DNA from: Flavobacterium sp. Sd200
Lineage (GTDB): Bacteria > Bacteroidota > Bacteroidia > Flavobacteriales > Flavobacteriaceae
NCBI RefSeq assembly: GCF_009826935.1
Contig: NZ_WUMN01000005.1
Span: forward strand, 186,001-250,000
Length of the DNA stretch: 64,000 nt
Reading direction: 5' to 3'
Shown here piece by piece: positions 1-9,843 of this stretch (positions are counted from its first letter, which is position 1; each line of letters begins with the position of its first letter). The position numbers were made by a program, and so were the translations under genes. The notes below the pieces were generated by a model, which was not told where the DNA came from, made no database searches, and worked only from the letters and a program-made list of their open reading frames with translations.

Positions 1-2
1 AA

Positions 3-2273
3 CTGTTGTTATATATTAAATTCCTGCTGTTGTTAAGGCTTTCAGGCTTTGCATTTTTAATAGTACTTTCGCTGTTCCTGCACTACCTGTTTAACAACAG
101 GTATATAGGCTATTTTGCTTTTGTAGCATTTGTAATTGTAGACCCTATTTTATGGAGCACGCTGGAAATAAGCAGTAGTATGGTATCTTTTGGCAGCAGG
201 CCAAAAATTATATATTCAGATATGAATGGCTTTGGGCCGTACATACCATCTACATTATGGTTTACAGCCTATTGGATATTATTCTGTACAATACTATGCT
301 TTATTATTACAGCACTCTATGTTCGTGGTAAAGAACCACAGTTTAAATACCGCTTAATAAGTGCAAAGCGCAGGCTCCGTAACAATGCTTTGGCATTAAT
401 CGTAAGCGTTATTGCCTTTATAACCTGTGCTGGTTTTGTGTACTACAATACGCAGGTGTTAAACAAGTACGACTCGGCAGATGATGTAGAGAAAATGCAG
501 GTGGATTATGAAAAGAAATACAAAAAATATGAAAACATTGCTCAGCCACGATATACTGCATTTAACTATAACATAGATATTTATCCTGAAGACAGAAGCC
601 TTACGGCAAAAATTGAAGCATGGGTCAAAAACAAAACGGATCAACCAATGAGCGAAATTCATTTCACATTGCCACAACTGACCGACAGCCTTAAAATTAA
701 TGTTCCGGGCGCAAAACTAAAAACAAACGACAAACGTCTTCATTACCGTATTTATAGGTTGTCCAGTCCCCTAGCCCCAAATGATTCTATTAAAATAAAT
801 ATAGATCAATGGAGTATTACTAAAGGTTTTGAAAATGCCGTGAGCTTTACACAACTTACACAAAACGGTACATTTTTCAACAATATGGACTTATTGCCAA
901 TTATAGGTTATAACAGCAATTTTGAAATTGGCGATAAGAACAGACGTAAAAGGCTAAAATTGCCTAAACGCGACAGGATGCCTAAGCTTGATGAAAATAA
1001 TCTGGTGGCGAGAGGCAATACATATTTGGGTAGTGATTCTGACTGGGTTACTGTAAACACAACAATAAGTACATCAGCAGATCAGACTGCTATAGCTCCG
1101 GGTTCTCTAGTAAAAAAATGGACAAAAGACGACAGGAATTATTTCAACTATAAACTGGACCAAAAAGCACTTAACTTTTATTCGTTTATCTCAGCACGCT
1201 ATGAGGTAGCACGCCAAAAATGGAACGGTATAGACCTGGAAGTGTATTACGATAAAAATCATGCGTATAATGTACCCAACATGCTTAAAAGTATGGAAAA
1301 ATCGTTGGAATATTATACTGCGAACTTTGGCCCGTATTACCAAAAGCAATGCCGTATAATTGAATTTCCGCGTTATCGAACATTTGCACAGGCTTTCCCG
1401 GGAACCATGCCGTTTAGCGAAGGCATCGGATTTATAATAGACCTTAGGGATGTTACTAAAGACGACATTGATCAGGTGTACTACGTAGTAGCACACGAAA
1501 TGGCACACCAATACTGGGCGCACCAGGTATGTGGTGCCAATATGCAGGGCAGCGAAATGATGAGTGAGGGCTTTGCACAGTACTCGGCACTTATGGTAAT
1601 GGAAAAAGAATACGGTAAGGACAAAATGAAAAAGTTCCTTAAGTATGAAATGGATGATTATCTTAATGGCAGAAGCAGTGAGAGTGAAGCCGAACAGCCG
1701 CTAATGAAAACCGAAAGCCAGCAGTATATACACTATAATAAAGCCAGTGTGGTTATGTATTACCTGAAAGAAATGATAGGTGAAAAGAATGTAAACCTTG
1801 CTCTTAAAAACCTTATAGACAAATATGCCTATAAAGAGCCTCCTTATCCTACTTCTATAGCTGCGGTTAATGAGTTTAAAAAAGTTACACCACCGGACAT
1901 GCAGTATTTAATAGAAGATATGTTCGAGAACATTACCCTATTCTCAAACAGGATGCTGAGCGCCAAATATAAAAAGGTAGGTAACGAGTATGAGGTTACG
2001 CTTAAAACAACTTCAGAGAAATTCAGGGCTGATTCTTTAGGCACAGAGACTCCTAAACCTATTGCCGATCTGATTGACATTGGTGTATTTGCAAAACCTG
2101 CCGATGATGAAAATATGGGCAAACCATTGGTTTATAAAAGGGTTAAGATCACTAAAAAAGATAACACCTTTACCTTTAGAACCAAAGAGCTGCCTTATGA
2201 GGCGGGTATAGACCCTTATAACTATCTGATAGACCGTTTACCTGACGATAATGTAAAGAAAACTGAGGAGTGA
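3..2273 (+). CDS. ABC permease/M1 family aminopeptidase fusion (5' end outside window)
   Basis: The visible 755 or so residues start with about four hydrophobic segments (roughly residues 5-30, 33-52, 83-107 and 127-149), followed by an extracytoplasmic M1-type peptidase domain. HEMAH at residues 497-501 gives the zinc-binding HExxH. Glu521 in MMSEGFAQY is the likely third ligand; one more spacer residue than in classical M1 enzymes such as PepN is, as I recall, usual in this fusion family. The frame is open to the window edge, and the first start codon (TTG at 6) falls inside a hydrophobic stretch. Family members are about 1200 residues with an ABC-2-like permease half, so the gene most likely begins upstream. 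The role would be membrane-anchored zinc aminopeptidase activity; the substrate is unknown. A strong hairpin follows the stop codon. Confidence 0.85.
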   Translation: MLLYIKFLLLLRLSGFAFLIVLSLFLHYLFNNRYIGYFAFVAFVIVDPILWSTLEISSSMVSFGSRPKIIYSDMNGFGPYIPSTLWFTAYWILFCTILCFIITALYVRGKEPQFKYRLISAKRRLRNNALALIVSVIAFITCAGFVYYNTQVLNKYDSADDVEKMQVDYEKKYKKYENIAQPRYTAFNYNIDIYPEDRSLTAKIEAWVKNKTDQPMSEIHFTLPQLTDSLKINVPGAKLKTNDKRLHYRIYRLSSPLAPNDSIKINIDQWSITKGFENAVSFTQLTQNGTFFNNMDLLPIIGYNSNFEIGDKNRRKRLKLPKRDRMPKLDENNLVARGNTYLGSDSDWVTVNTTISTSADQTAIAPGSLVKKWTKDDRNYFNYKLDQKALNFYSFISARYEVARQKWNGIDLEVYYDKNHAYNVPNMLKSMEKSLEYYTANFGPYYQKQCRIIEFPRYRTFAQAFPGTMPFSEGIGFIIDLRDVTKDDIDQVYYVVAHEMAHQYWAHQVCGANMQGSEMMSEGFAQYSALMVMEKEYGKDKMKKFLKYEMDDYLNGRSSESEAEQPLMKTESQQYIHYNKASVVMYYLKEMIGEKNVNLALKNLIDKYAYKEPPYPTSIAAVNEFKKVTPPDMQYLIEDMFENITLFSNRMLSAKYKKVGNEYEVTLKTTSEKFRADSLGTETPKPIADLIDIGVFAKPADDENMGKPLVYKRVKITKKDNTFTFRTKELPYEAGIDPYNYLIDRLPDDNVKKTEE

Positions 2274-2297
2274 TTTATTTTTATCTGAAGGTTTTAT

Positions 2298-2331
2298 ACA
2301 GGGCTGCCATTACCGGCAGCCCTGTTTGTTT
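2298..2331 (+). terminator. Rho-independent terminator
   Basis: An 11-bp G+C-rich stem (2298-2308 with 2315-2325) with a 6-nt loop is followed by a short T-rich tract. It lies just after the M1 peptidase fusion and before the metallophosphoesterase. Confidence 0.7.
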
Positions 2332-2356
2332 AATATAACACTGGCTTAATTTTTTT

Positions 2357-4282
2357 ATGCCGAACTTTACAAACAAAACCATGAAATTTTTATTTGCAGT
2401 TGCTTTTATAGTTTTTGGTTATGCCCCTAACCTTTGGGCACAGCCTAAAACAGAAACTAAAATAGCTTTTCTTGCCGATGTACATTTACAGGACTTATAC
2501 GGAACATTGCAGGAAACCGATTTTAAGGGAATTGTAAACCCAAAGAACGGTAAACATACATTATTGCGCACCATGGATGCACAATTGCATTCTACACGTA
2601 TATTTAACGAAAACTATTTTGCCTTTATAGCTGCGCTTGAAGACATTGCCAAACGCAACATTCATATTGTTGCCCTGCCCGGTGATTACAGCGATGACGG
2701 TCAGCCAATACACATAAGAGGGCTGCAAAAACTGCTTGATGAGTATGAGAGAAAATATAATATACAGTTTTTTATTACTACCGGCAACCACGACCCCGTA
2801 GGGCCTTTTGCACAACCTGCCGGAAAAGACGATTTTCTAGGAGAAGGAGGCAAACGTCAGCCCATATTTAGTACAGCAGGAATTTACAAAGCCAATACCA
2901 AAGGAGAAAACCCTTTAGTTATATCTCCCGACATTTCAAAAATGGGATATGAAGGCATTACTGAACATCTACATAATTTTGGTTTCTTTCCTAAAAAAGA
3001 ATATAAATACTGGGCTACGCCTTTTAGCTCTTATAACTCCGAAAATTATTCTTTGGAGAAAGCTATTAAAGAATCTGCACTTGCAAAAAGGGTCTATGAC
3101 GTTGCCCCGGGATACACCGTTCCCGATGTGAGTTATCTTGTCGAACCTGTAGACGGGCTATGGCTGCTGGCAATAGACGGCAATGTATATTTACCCAAAG
3201 CTAATGCAAATGCTGCCAATCCTAAAGCTTATCGCGGTGCTGACCTTGGATATAACAATGTGCTTACAAATAAGAAACACCTGATAAACTGGGTACAAAA
3301 AGTTGCTGCCGATGCTAAAAGGCTGGGTAAAACCCTTATTGCGTTTAGCCACTATCCTATGGTAGAGTTTAATGATGATGCTTCCCCACAAATAGAGGCA
3401 TTGATGGGTAAAGGCAAATGGCAGCTTGACCGCGTTCCTGTTGAAGATGTGGCACAAACCTTTGCCGATGCCGGGTTACAAATACATTTTGGCGGGCACA
3501 TGCATATTAACGACACAGGCATCCGTACAACAATAAAAGGAAACACACTGGTAAACATACAAACACCCTCTTTAGCGGCATACATTCCCGGTTATAAATT
3601 GCTTACTGTTAAACCAAATAACATTTTTGAAATTGAAACCATCACTATTGATAATGTTCCGGATTTTGACAATCTGTTCCCTCTATATGAAGAGGAATAT
3701 ACGTACCTGAAAAGTGTAAACGCGAAAGACATTTGGAATCATGATATACTTAAAACTAAAAGCTACCATGAATTTACCGATTTCCATTTGAAAGAACTGG
3801 TGCGTCTGCGCTTCCTGCCGGACGACTGGCCGACAGCGTTTAAAGATTTTATTTTTAATGTATCAGGCTACGACCTGCTTGTGCTGGCAAATACAGAAAA
3901 TAATATAACTGCCAAAGAATTACTTAGTAGCAAAAATTCAGGTTTATGGAAATCTACAGAAGCCAAAGCCCAAAAACAACTGACAGACTTTAATTTAAAA
4001 GCGAAGGATTTTAAAAACTGGACAGGTCTTGATATGTTGATCGATCTTTACCGCATTCGCAGCGCAGATGTACTTGCTTTGCAGGATATAACCCCGAAAA
4101 GGATAAAAGAATATCAGTTGCTGTCAAAATATTTTAAGCCAACAATAGATCAGAATAATAATGACAGCCTCAAAAAAAGTGTCGGTCTGTTCTTTAGTAT
4201 TCTTGATAAATTTTTGAATGGTGCCCCAGCCGATCATTTCAGTATTGATCTTAATAACGGCAAAATAAAAGAGATCAAATAA
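2357..4282 (+). CDS. Secreted metallophosphoesterase (calcineurin-like)
   Basis: This 641-residue protein carries the dinuclear-metal phosphoesterase motifs in order: LADVHL (DxH), GDYSDDG (GDxxxxG), TTGNHDP (GNHD), AFSHYP and GGHMH. They occupy roughly residues 35-390, and the remaining 250 residues are an uncharacterised C-terminal region. A signal peptide ending near LWAQ targets it out of the cytoplasm. A second in-frame ATG at 2381 (MKFLFAVAF) gives a more typical signal peptide and may be the true start; the longer start is kept here. The likely role is hydrolysis of phosphate esters or nucleotides in the periplasm, with unknown substrate. It stands alone between two terminators. Confidence 0.85.
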   Translation: MPNFTNKTMKFLFAVAFIVFGYAPNLWAQPKTETKIAFLADVHLQDLYGTLQETDFKGIVNPKNGKHTLLRTMDAQLHSTRIFNENYFAFIAALEDIAKRNIHIVALPGDYSDDGQPIHIRGLQKLLDEYERKYNIQFFITTGNHDPVGPFAQPAGKDDFLGEGGKRQPIFSTAGIYKANTKGENPLVISPDISKMGYEGITEHLHNFGFFPKKEYKYWATPFSSYNSENYSLEKAIKESALAKRVYDVAPGYTVPDVSYLVEPVDGLWLLAIDGNVYLPKANANAANPKAYRGADLGYNNVLTNKKHLINWVQKVAADAKRLGKTLIAFSHYPMVEFNDDASPQIEALMGKGKWQLDRVPVEDVAQTFADAGLQIHFGGHMHINDTGIRTTIKGNTLVNIQTPSLAAYIPGYKLLTVKPNNIFEIETITIDNVPDFDNLFPLYEEEYTYLKSVNAKDIWNHDILKTKSYHEFTDFHLKELVRLRFLPDDWPTAFKDFIFNVSGYDLLVLANTENNITAKELLSSKNSGLWKSTEAKAQKQLTDFNLKAKDFKNWTGLDMLIDLYRIRSADVLALQDITPKRIKEYQLLSKYFKPTIDQNNNDSLKKSVGLFFSILDKFLNGAPADHFSIDLNNGKIKEIK

Positions 4283-4412
4283 TTAAGAACTATTCTGTAT
4301 AGATTAATTGTAATAAAATAAATTACAATAAAACCAACTTTGGCACGAAGCTTGCTTTACTATATATAAGATCTCAGGATTTGAGGTTTTAATAATTGGT
4401 TGGTTGGTTTGT

Positions 4413-4447
4413 AAAGTCCTGCTATCTTTTAAGGTGGCAGGGCTTTT
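4413..4447. terminator. Bidirectional terminator between convergent genes
   Basis: The arms 4413-4422 and 4437-4446 pair over 10 bp with one G-U. The pairing can extend inward through the loop. The hairpin has A-rich 5' and T-rich 3' flanks, so it can serve both the phosphoesterase and the convergent glycosyltransferase. Confidence 0.65.
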
Positions 4448-4473
4448 TTGTTATGCACAATCCGACCTAATTA

Positions 4474-5757
4474 TTAAAGCTCTTTGAGGAAATCTGCCAG
4501 TTGCCCGGTTAGGTTTTTACGCGAATACTGCTGCAACCCAATGGCATTCGACTTTAAATTTCGCTGCTTATACAAGATAAAATAGTCTGTCAATGCTTTT
4601 TTAAGCTTCTCCTTTTCAGAATAATTTACACTAATGCCTGTATTGGTAGCTTTGATAATATTGCTAAAGTCAGCTCCCTCCGGCCCTATTGCCACTATTG
4701 GGCGTTCCGAAACCATGTATTCAAAAAGCTTACCCGGAATAATACATTTCGTTTCTTCGCTGTCTATTTCAACCAAAAGCAACAACTGGCTTTTACGTTG
4801 CTGCACTACGGCTTCGCTATGAGAAACATATCCCAGATTATTTACAAATCCTGTAAGGCCATTGTCATCTATTGCATTGAGTACTTCGCGGCTCACGGCA
4901 CCTATTAGTTTCAATTCGAAATTTGCCCCGAAATCTTCATTTTCTGCTACAAGCTCTGTAAGTGCCTGCCAAAGTATTTTAGGATTTCGCTCCGAAAGAA
5001 AAGACCCTATGTGCGCCAAAGTAAACTTTTCATCCAACGGCTGCTTTTCTACTTTCTCTACATCATAACCGTTAGTTATAACATGTATAGGCTTAGTTGT
5101 TAGCGCTTCAAATTCTGTTTTTGTAGTAGGGCTTGTAACCAAAACAGCATCGGCAGTATTGAGTACATTACTTTCTAGTTGTTTGTGCTTGTTGGCCGAT
5201 GATACCGATAATTTTAGCTGTTTGTGATAGCCGATAGTAGTCCATGGATCGCGGAAATCGGCTACCCATTTTATACCTAACTTTTGTTTTAATCCAAGGC
5301 CAATTAAATGCAGGCTGTGTGGCGGCCCTGTTGTTATTATGGTCTCTATACCATTCTCTTTTATATAATCTGAAAGAAATGCAACAGATGGCTTTACCCA
5401 CAATACCCTTGCATCAGGAATAAAAAGGTTGCCTCTAACCCACAACATGGCACGCTGCAAAAAAGATTGCTTTTTTTGTGCAGGTATAATGCCCGAACTT
5501 ATTTTTTTAGTACTCCCCTTGCTAAACACCGATGCCCAGGCATAAGGCTCAACTATTTTGTGTTTAATAATAGTGGTTTCAGGTTTTACCTCCTTTAAAA
5601 GTCCATTATCCGATAAAGGATATGTAGGATTTTCCGGAATGTAAACTACAGGTTCGATACCATAATCGGGCAGGTATTTTACAAACTTTAACCACCGCTG
5701 CACTCCGGGTCCTCCGGCAGGAGGCCAGTAATACGTTATAATAAGAACCTTTTTCAA
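4474..5757 (-). CDS. Glycosyltransferase family 4 (WbuB-like)
   Basis: The 427-residue protein has a GT-B fold pattern. The N-terminal acceptor domain begins MKKVLIITYYWPPAGG with a glycine-rich loop. The C-terminal donor domain carries LFEYMVSERPIVAIGPEG, matching the GT4 E-x7-E nucleotide-sugar region. It probably transfers a sugar from a nucleotide donor during surface polysaccharide or glycolipid assembly at the inner face of the cytoplasmic membrane. It lies 14 bp downstream of the YfhO gene, so the two are probably co-transcribed; YfhO-type proteins are also linked to cell-surface glycosylation. The acceptor cannot be told from sequence. Confidence 0.85.
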   Translation of the reverse strand: MKKVLIITYYWPPAGGPGVQRWLKFVKYLPDYGIEPVVYIPENPTYPLSDNGLLKEVKPETTIIKHKIVEPYAWASVFSKGSTKKISSGIIPAQKKQSFLQRAMLWVRGNLFIPDARVLWVKPSVAFLSDYIKENGIETIITTGPPHSLHLIGLGLKQKLGIKWVADFRDPWTTIGYHKQLKLSVSSANKHKQLESNVLNTADAVLVTSPTTKTEFEALTTKPIHVITNGYDVEKVEKQPLDEKFTLAHIGSFLSERNPKILWQALTELVAENEDFGANFELKLIGAVSREVLNAIDDNGLTGFVNNLGYVSHSEAVVQQRKSQLLLLVEIDSEETKCIIPGKLFEYMVSERPIVAIGPEGADFSNIIKATNTGISVNYSEKEKLKKALTDYFILYKQRNLKSNAIGLQQYSRKNLTGQLADFLKEL

Positions 5758-5771
5758 ATGACTAACAATTA

Positions 5772-8237
5772 TTAGATTTTAGGAGAAACCTGAGTTTTAA
5801 CTCTTTTGTTTTCAAAATAAACTCCGGCCCCCAACAGGCCAAGCATAACAATAAAACTTATTAGAGCAATAGTGCTTCCGGTTTTTACAACCTCTGGCTC
5901 AAAAGCAAAAATAATGGTATGCTTTCCTGCCGGAACTTTTAGTGCCCTAAGCATATAATCAGCTTCATAGTGTGGCACCAATTTACCATCAATATATGCA
6001 TTCCAGCCTTTAGCATAATATGCCTCAGAGAATACCGCAAAGCCATCGTTTTTATTTTGCGAAGTATAACTAAGTTTATTCGGCCTGTATTCATCAAGCT
6101 TAATGGTAGCTGTGCTGTCTACTGCAAAAGATGTTTTAGTAGCTGCCTCGGCAAATTTGGTTTTGTTAACCACTGCCTCGGTTTTAGTGTCAAGCTTATC
6201 AAGGGCTTTCATTTCCTCATCCGGAGTAGAAACAGCCTTGATAGTGCTCACAAACCAGGCATTTCCGTTAGCCGTATTATTTACAATAGGTATAACCTGT
6301 CCCTGCTCATTACGCTGTAATACATATTTAACGTTAAGCATGTCTAAAACCTTAATATTCATTGGGCTTTTGGCTATTTGATAGTCAAATATCTGCTGCA
6401 TTTTTTGAGGCTTGGCAGCATGATATCCCCCAATAGAATTATGAAAATAAGATGCCTGAGCCCCATTCATGTGATTATCCATATCAAACACACGGTAATG
6501 AGCGTCGTCCTGCAGGATCTGTTCATCGGCAGGAGAAGCTGTAAAAGGAATGTCTGCCTCACGTGCACTTACAAAACTATCGGTATTTACATAGTTTTTA
6601 TCAACTAAAAATAAGTCGGCAACCATAAGGAAACCAGCAAGTATTATAGTGGTAGTTTGTGCAAGCTTTTGTTTGGTATAAAGCCATAATACCGCGGCAA
6701 CTGCTAGAATAAAAAATGCCGAACGGTATATATCAGACGAATACATGTCTCTTCTGTCTTCTTTAAGCGCATCAATAAAGCCCTGTCCTAATTGCTGGGC
6801 ATACATTGCGTCACGAGGCCCTGCAAAATCAAACTGTGATTTTAATCCTAATACGACCAGCAATATACCTAAGCAAACGGCTGCTGACTGCCAAAGATAT
6901 TTCCATTGTTTGTCTTTATCTGTTTTAAAAAATGCATAAAAGCCCATTATTGCCAGTACCGGAATGCAAAGTTCTAACACAACCTGTATAGATGCTACAG
7001 CCCTAAACTTATTATACATTGGTACATAGTCTATAAAAAGGTTTGTAAGCACCGGGAAATGCTTACCCCATGACAATAGCAATGACACTATAGCTCCTGC
7101 CAAAAAGGCATATTTAAGCTTTCTTTCTTCGGCAAACAAAGCCAGCACAAACAAAAAGAAAACAACAGCACCAATATATGCCGGAGCGGCCACAATGGTT
7201 TGGTCTCCCCAATAGGTAACAATGCCGTTTTGTGCAAACTCCATGGCCTGTTCCTGAGTAAGATATTGTCCTTCGCCTACCTGTAGCGTTTGAAGGTATT
7301 CAACCACATGGCTGTCTTTATCGAGCTTTTCACGACCCGACGAACCACCATAAAGGCGTGGCGCAATAAGGTTTAACGATTCGCCCAATCCATAGCTGTA
7401 TTCAGTTATATATTCATAGCTCATGGCATTGGCACTTTCTTTACGGCTTCCATCCGGATTAAAAGTAAGCTGGCTGTCGCTACGGGTACTAAATTTAGCA
7501 TATTCGGCAGTTGCCATAAGGTTAGTAGCATTCATCCCTACAGCAAGCAATGCAGCACCGGCAAAAACAGCAACAGATATGCCTAAATGCTTATATTCTT
7601 TGTTCTTTATTATTTCGACTATAAAATAAATGCCTATAATAAGTAACAATATAAACAGATAATAAGTCATTTGTATGTGGTTGGCGTTTATTTCTAACGC
7701 CGATGCCAATAGCGTAAGTAAACCTCCTGCAATATATCGCTTTCTAAATACCAAAAGCACTCCGGCAATTACCATAGGCATGTATGCAATGGCATGAGCT
7801 TTGGCGTTGTGGCCTGCTCCAAAAAGTATGATATAGTAAGTAGAGAACCCAAAGGCAAGCGACCCAAAAAAGGCCATTAGTGTATTTATTCTCAGTACTT
7901 TTAAGAGTACAAAAAAGCCAAAAAAGTATAAAAACAGGTAATCAGCCGGGCGAGGCAGGAAACGTATTGCCCCATCTATAGCTTTTATAAAGTTGTAAGG
8001 ATAGTGGGCTCCCAACTGATAGGTAGGCATCCCTCCAAAAGCACTGTCTGTCCAGTAAGACTCTTCTCCGGCATTTTTCCTGAAATCATCTCTTTCTTTC
8101 GCCATGCCCGTATATTGGGCAATATCGCTTTGAGATATTTTTTTGCCCTGCAATACAGGATAAAAGTAAATAAGCGATACTATTGTAAAACCTATTATGG
8201 CAAGCAAATACGGATAGAACCTGTTAATGTTTTTCAT
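5772..8237 (-). CDS. YfhO family multi-pass membrane protein
   Basis: The 821-residue protein begins with a hydrophobic helix and has about a dozen predicted transmembrane segments through residue 530. These are followed by a soluble extracytoplasmic region (about 550-780) and a last membrane helix near the C-terminus. The N-terminal pattern (a conserved SQSDIAQYTGM loop after the first helix) and the C-terminal YYAKGWNAYIDGK segment are typical of the Bacteroidota YfhO family. Characterised Bacillus/Listeria YfhO-type proteins are GT-C-like enzymes that glycosylate lipoteichoic acid; the substrate in Gram-negatives is unknown. It is the first gene of a probable operon with the GT4 gene. Confidence 0.85.
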   Translation of the reverse strand: MKNINRFYPYLLAIIGFTIVSLIYFYPVLQGKKISQSDIAQYTGMAKERDDFRKNAGEESYWTDSAFGGMPTYQLGAHYPYNFIKAIDGAIRFLPRPADYLFLYFFGFFVLLKVLRINTLMAFFGSLAFGFSTYYIILFGAGHNAKAHAIAYMPMVIAGVLLVFRKRYIAGGLLTLLASALEINANHIQMTYYLFILLLIIGIYFIVEIIKNKEYKHLGISVAVFAGAALLAVGMNATNLMATAEYAKFSTRSDSQLTFNPDGSRKESANAMSYEYITEYSYGLGESLNLIAPRLYGGSSGREKLDKDSHVVEYLQTLQVGEGQYLTQEQAMEFAQNGIVTYWGDQTIVAAPAYIGAVVFFLFVLALFAEERKLKYAFLAGAIVSLLLSWGKHFPVLTNLFIDYVPMYNKFRAVASIQVVLELCIPVLAIMGFYAFFKTDKDKQWKYLWQSAAVCLGILLVVLGLKSQFDFAGPRDAMYAQQLGQGFIDALKEDRRDMYSSDIYRSAFFILAVAAVLWLYTKQKLAQTTTIILAGFLMVADLFLVDKNYVNTDSFVSAREADIPFTASPADEQILQDDAHYRVFDMDNHMNGAQASYFHNSIGGYHAAKPQKMQQIFDYQIAKSPMNIKVLDMLNVKYVLQRNEQGQVIPIVNNTANGNAWFVSTIKAVSTPDEEMKALDKLDTKTEAVVNKTKFAEAATKTSFAVDSTATIKLDEYRPNKLSYTSQNKNDGFAVFSEAYYAKGWNAYIDGKLVPHYEADYMLRALKVPAGKHTIIFAFEPEVVKTGSTIALISFIVMLGLLGAGVYFENKRVKTQVSPKI

Positions 8238-8364
8238 TAAAAAAGTATTGTGAATAAAACGGCGTGAAGATACTTAATTTCTGTAAAACCCCACAAATTC
8301 AAATCACAATAAATAGTCAACGAATCAGATAAAACTATATGTATTAGTCTAAAACAGAAAAAAC

Positions 8365-8562
8365 TTAACTTTTATTTTTTCTGCTGATCAACATTGGCCA
8401 GGTCATGAGCATACCAACAATGCTGTTACACAAAACAATGATTAACAAACTAATATAAACAGCATGATGAAAACTTAATGTATTTACAAAATCGTCAACT
8501 AAGAAATAGATAGCCCCTATAAAAGCCAATATCGATATAATAAATACAATTGCCCTCATCAC
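8365..8562 (-). CDS. Small two-helix membrane protein, unknown function
   Basis: The 65 residues contain two hydrophobic helices (about 4-22 and 37-59) separated by a short polar loop with acidic residues, and a basic tail (SRKNKS). No family was recognised. It lies 127 bp upstream of yfhO on the same strand and has its own AT-rich 5' region with a CAAAAATA (-7-like on the minus strand) at 8583-8590. Good start context and hydrophobic periodicity support a real gene, but evidence is limited. Confidence 0.55.
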   Translation of the reverse strand: MMRAIVFIISILAFIGAIYFLVDDFVNTLSFHHAVYISLLIIVLCNSIVGMLMTWPMLISRKNKS

Positions 8563-8746
8563 AAATACTTGTTAAACAATTACAAAAATACTAAACATGT
8601 ATCATTTAAATATTATAACATTGTGTAAAATATGTTATAGTTAGTTTATAACTAAACTATTAAAAAATAGATTTCGCACAAAATCAACGCTATTAAAAAA
8701 AGGTTAAAAAGTTATATCAAAAATTTAAATACTTAATTAAATGCCA

Positions 8747-8754
8747 TACATTTG
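8747..8754 (+). promoter_or_regulatory. Probable -7 element of the light-sensing operon
   Basis: TACATTTG matches the Bacteroidota -7 consensus TAnnTTTG and lies 41 bp before the response-regulator ATG. No clear TTG (-33) was found at the expected distance. The surrounding 233 bp (8563-8795) are AT-rich and contain no other gene. Confidence 0.4.
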
Positions 8755-8795
8755 TTGTATATGCCCGTTTAGTATTATTTTAAATTTCTGGTCTT

Positions 8796-9230
8796 ATGAA
8801 GAAGGATCTCACAATATTTTACACTGACGACGACCATGACGACCTTGAGTTTTTTGTTGAGATTGTTAACGAGATCAGCGAAAGCTATAATGTTATAACA
8901 CAATCTAACGGAAATGAGCTTATACACGCTCTTGACAACCCTCCCCCTACCCCTTATGTAATTTTTCTTGACATTAACATGCCCGGCATTAATGGTCTTG
9001 AAGTTTTACAAAAAGTAAGAGAATCAAACAGCTCCAATGTTTTACCTATAATTATGTTCTCAACCTCAAATGACGAGGCAATTATAGAAAAAAGCCGAAA
9101 CCTTGGCGCAAGTTACTACATGCCAAAATCAGGAATTTTTGACCAACTCAAAAAATCCATCGAACATGCACTTTCAATAAACTGGGATATTTTTAAACCT
9201 ACCCAGCACAATTTTGTATATACCTATTAA
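8796..9230 (+). CDS. Stand-alone receiver-domain response regulator (Rcp-like)
   Basis: The 144 residues form a single REC domain with no output domain. The acidic pocket is at D11-D13, the phosphoacceptor is Asp59 (FLDINMPG), the switch is Ser/Thr at 89-90 and the conserved lysine is Lys111. It heads an operon with heme oxygenase (8 bp gap) and a bacteriophytochrome histidine kinase, so it is the likely phosphoacceptor of that kinase. This matches the Rcp1/Cph1 and BphP/BRR arrangement in other bacteria. It has no DNA-binding domain, so its output must act through protein contacts or phosphotransfer. Confidence 0.88.
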   Translation: MKKDLTIFYTDDDHDDLEFFVEIVNEISESYNVITQSNGNELIHALDNPPPTPYVIFLDINMPGINGLEVLQKVRESNSSNVLPIIMFSTSNDEAIIEKSRNLGASYYMPKSGIFDQLKKSIEHALSINWDIFKPTQHNFVYTY

Positions 9231-9238
9231 ATTTTAAA

Positions 9239-9838
9239 ATGAGTACAACTTTTACAGCGCCTGCTTTTTTAGAAAACCTGCGCAATGCAACATCACAATC
9301 ACACACTGCCCTTGAGGCTTTACCGGTTTCTGTTTCTATAACAAACCCTAGCGTATCTAATGAAGATTATGCTCTTTACCTTAGCCTTATGCTTGATGTG
9401 GTAAAGGATGCAGAAGAAAACATATTCCCTACGGCTCACAAAGCTATTGAAGGCCTTGACATACACCCGAAAGCCCACTTTATTGAGGCCGACCTTAAAT
9501 ATCTTAACTACACCAAGGAACAGTCCTTTAAACCACTTTCTTCTAAATTAGAAAATCTTACACCTGCTTTTGCATTGGGTGTATTGTATGTAATAGAAGG
9601 ATCGTCTCTTGGTGGCCGCGTTATACTAAAAAACATTAACAATGCTCTTGGCCACGATGCTAATGGCGGTGCTACATATTTTGAAGGCTATGGCGGACAA
9701 ACAGGCAGCCATTGGAAAGCGTTTTTAGGAAGCCTTATTGGTTATGAAACACAAAACAATGCCGGAGAAGAAATAATTGCAGGCGCAAACTTTGCCTTTG
9801 ATGCTATTGCTGAACACCTAACAGCAAACGCTCAGTAA
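9239..9838 (+). CDS. bphO: Biliverdin-producing heme oxygenase
   Basis: This 199-residue all-helical protein has the BphO signature: His22 in the first helix (SQSHTALE) as the proximal heme ligand and the distal-helix motif YVIEGSSLGGRV around residues 120-131. It opens heme to biliverdin IXalpha with release of CO and iron. The gene lies between the receiver and the bacteriophytochrome (gaps of 8 and 5 bp), so its product is the chromophore source for the photoreceptor. The gene symbol follows this well-established linkage. Confidence 0.92.
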   Translation: MSTTFTAPAFLENLRNATSQSHTALEALPVSVSITNPSVSNEDYALYLSLMLDVVKDAEENIFPTAHKAIEGLDIHPKAHFIEADLKYLNYTKEQSFKPLSSKLENLTPAFALGVLYVIEGSSLGGRVILKNINNALGHDANGGATYFEGYGGQTGSHWKAFLGSLIGYETQNNAGEEIIAGANFAFDAIAEHLTANAQ

Positions 9839-9843
9839 TTTTT

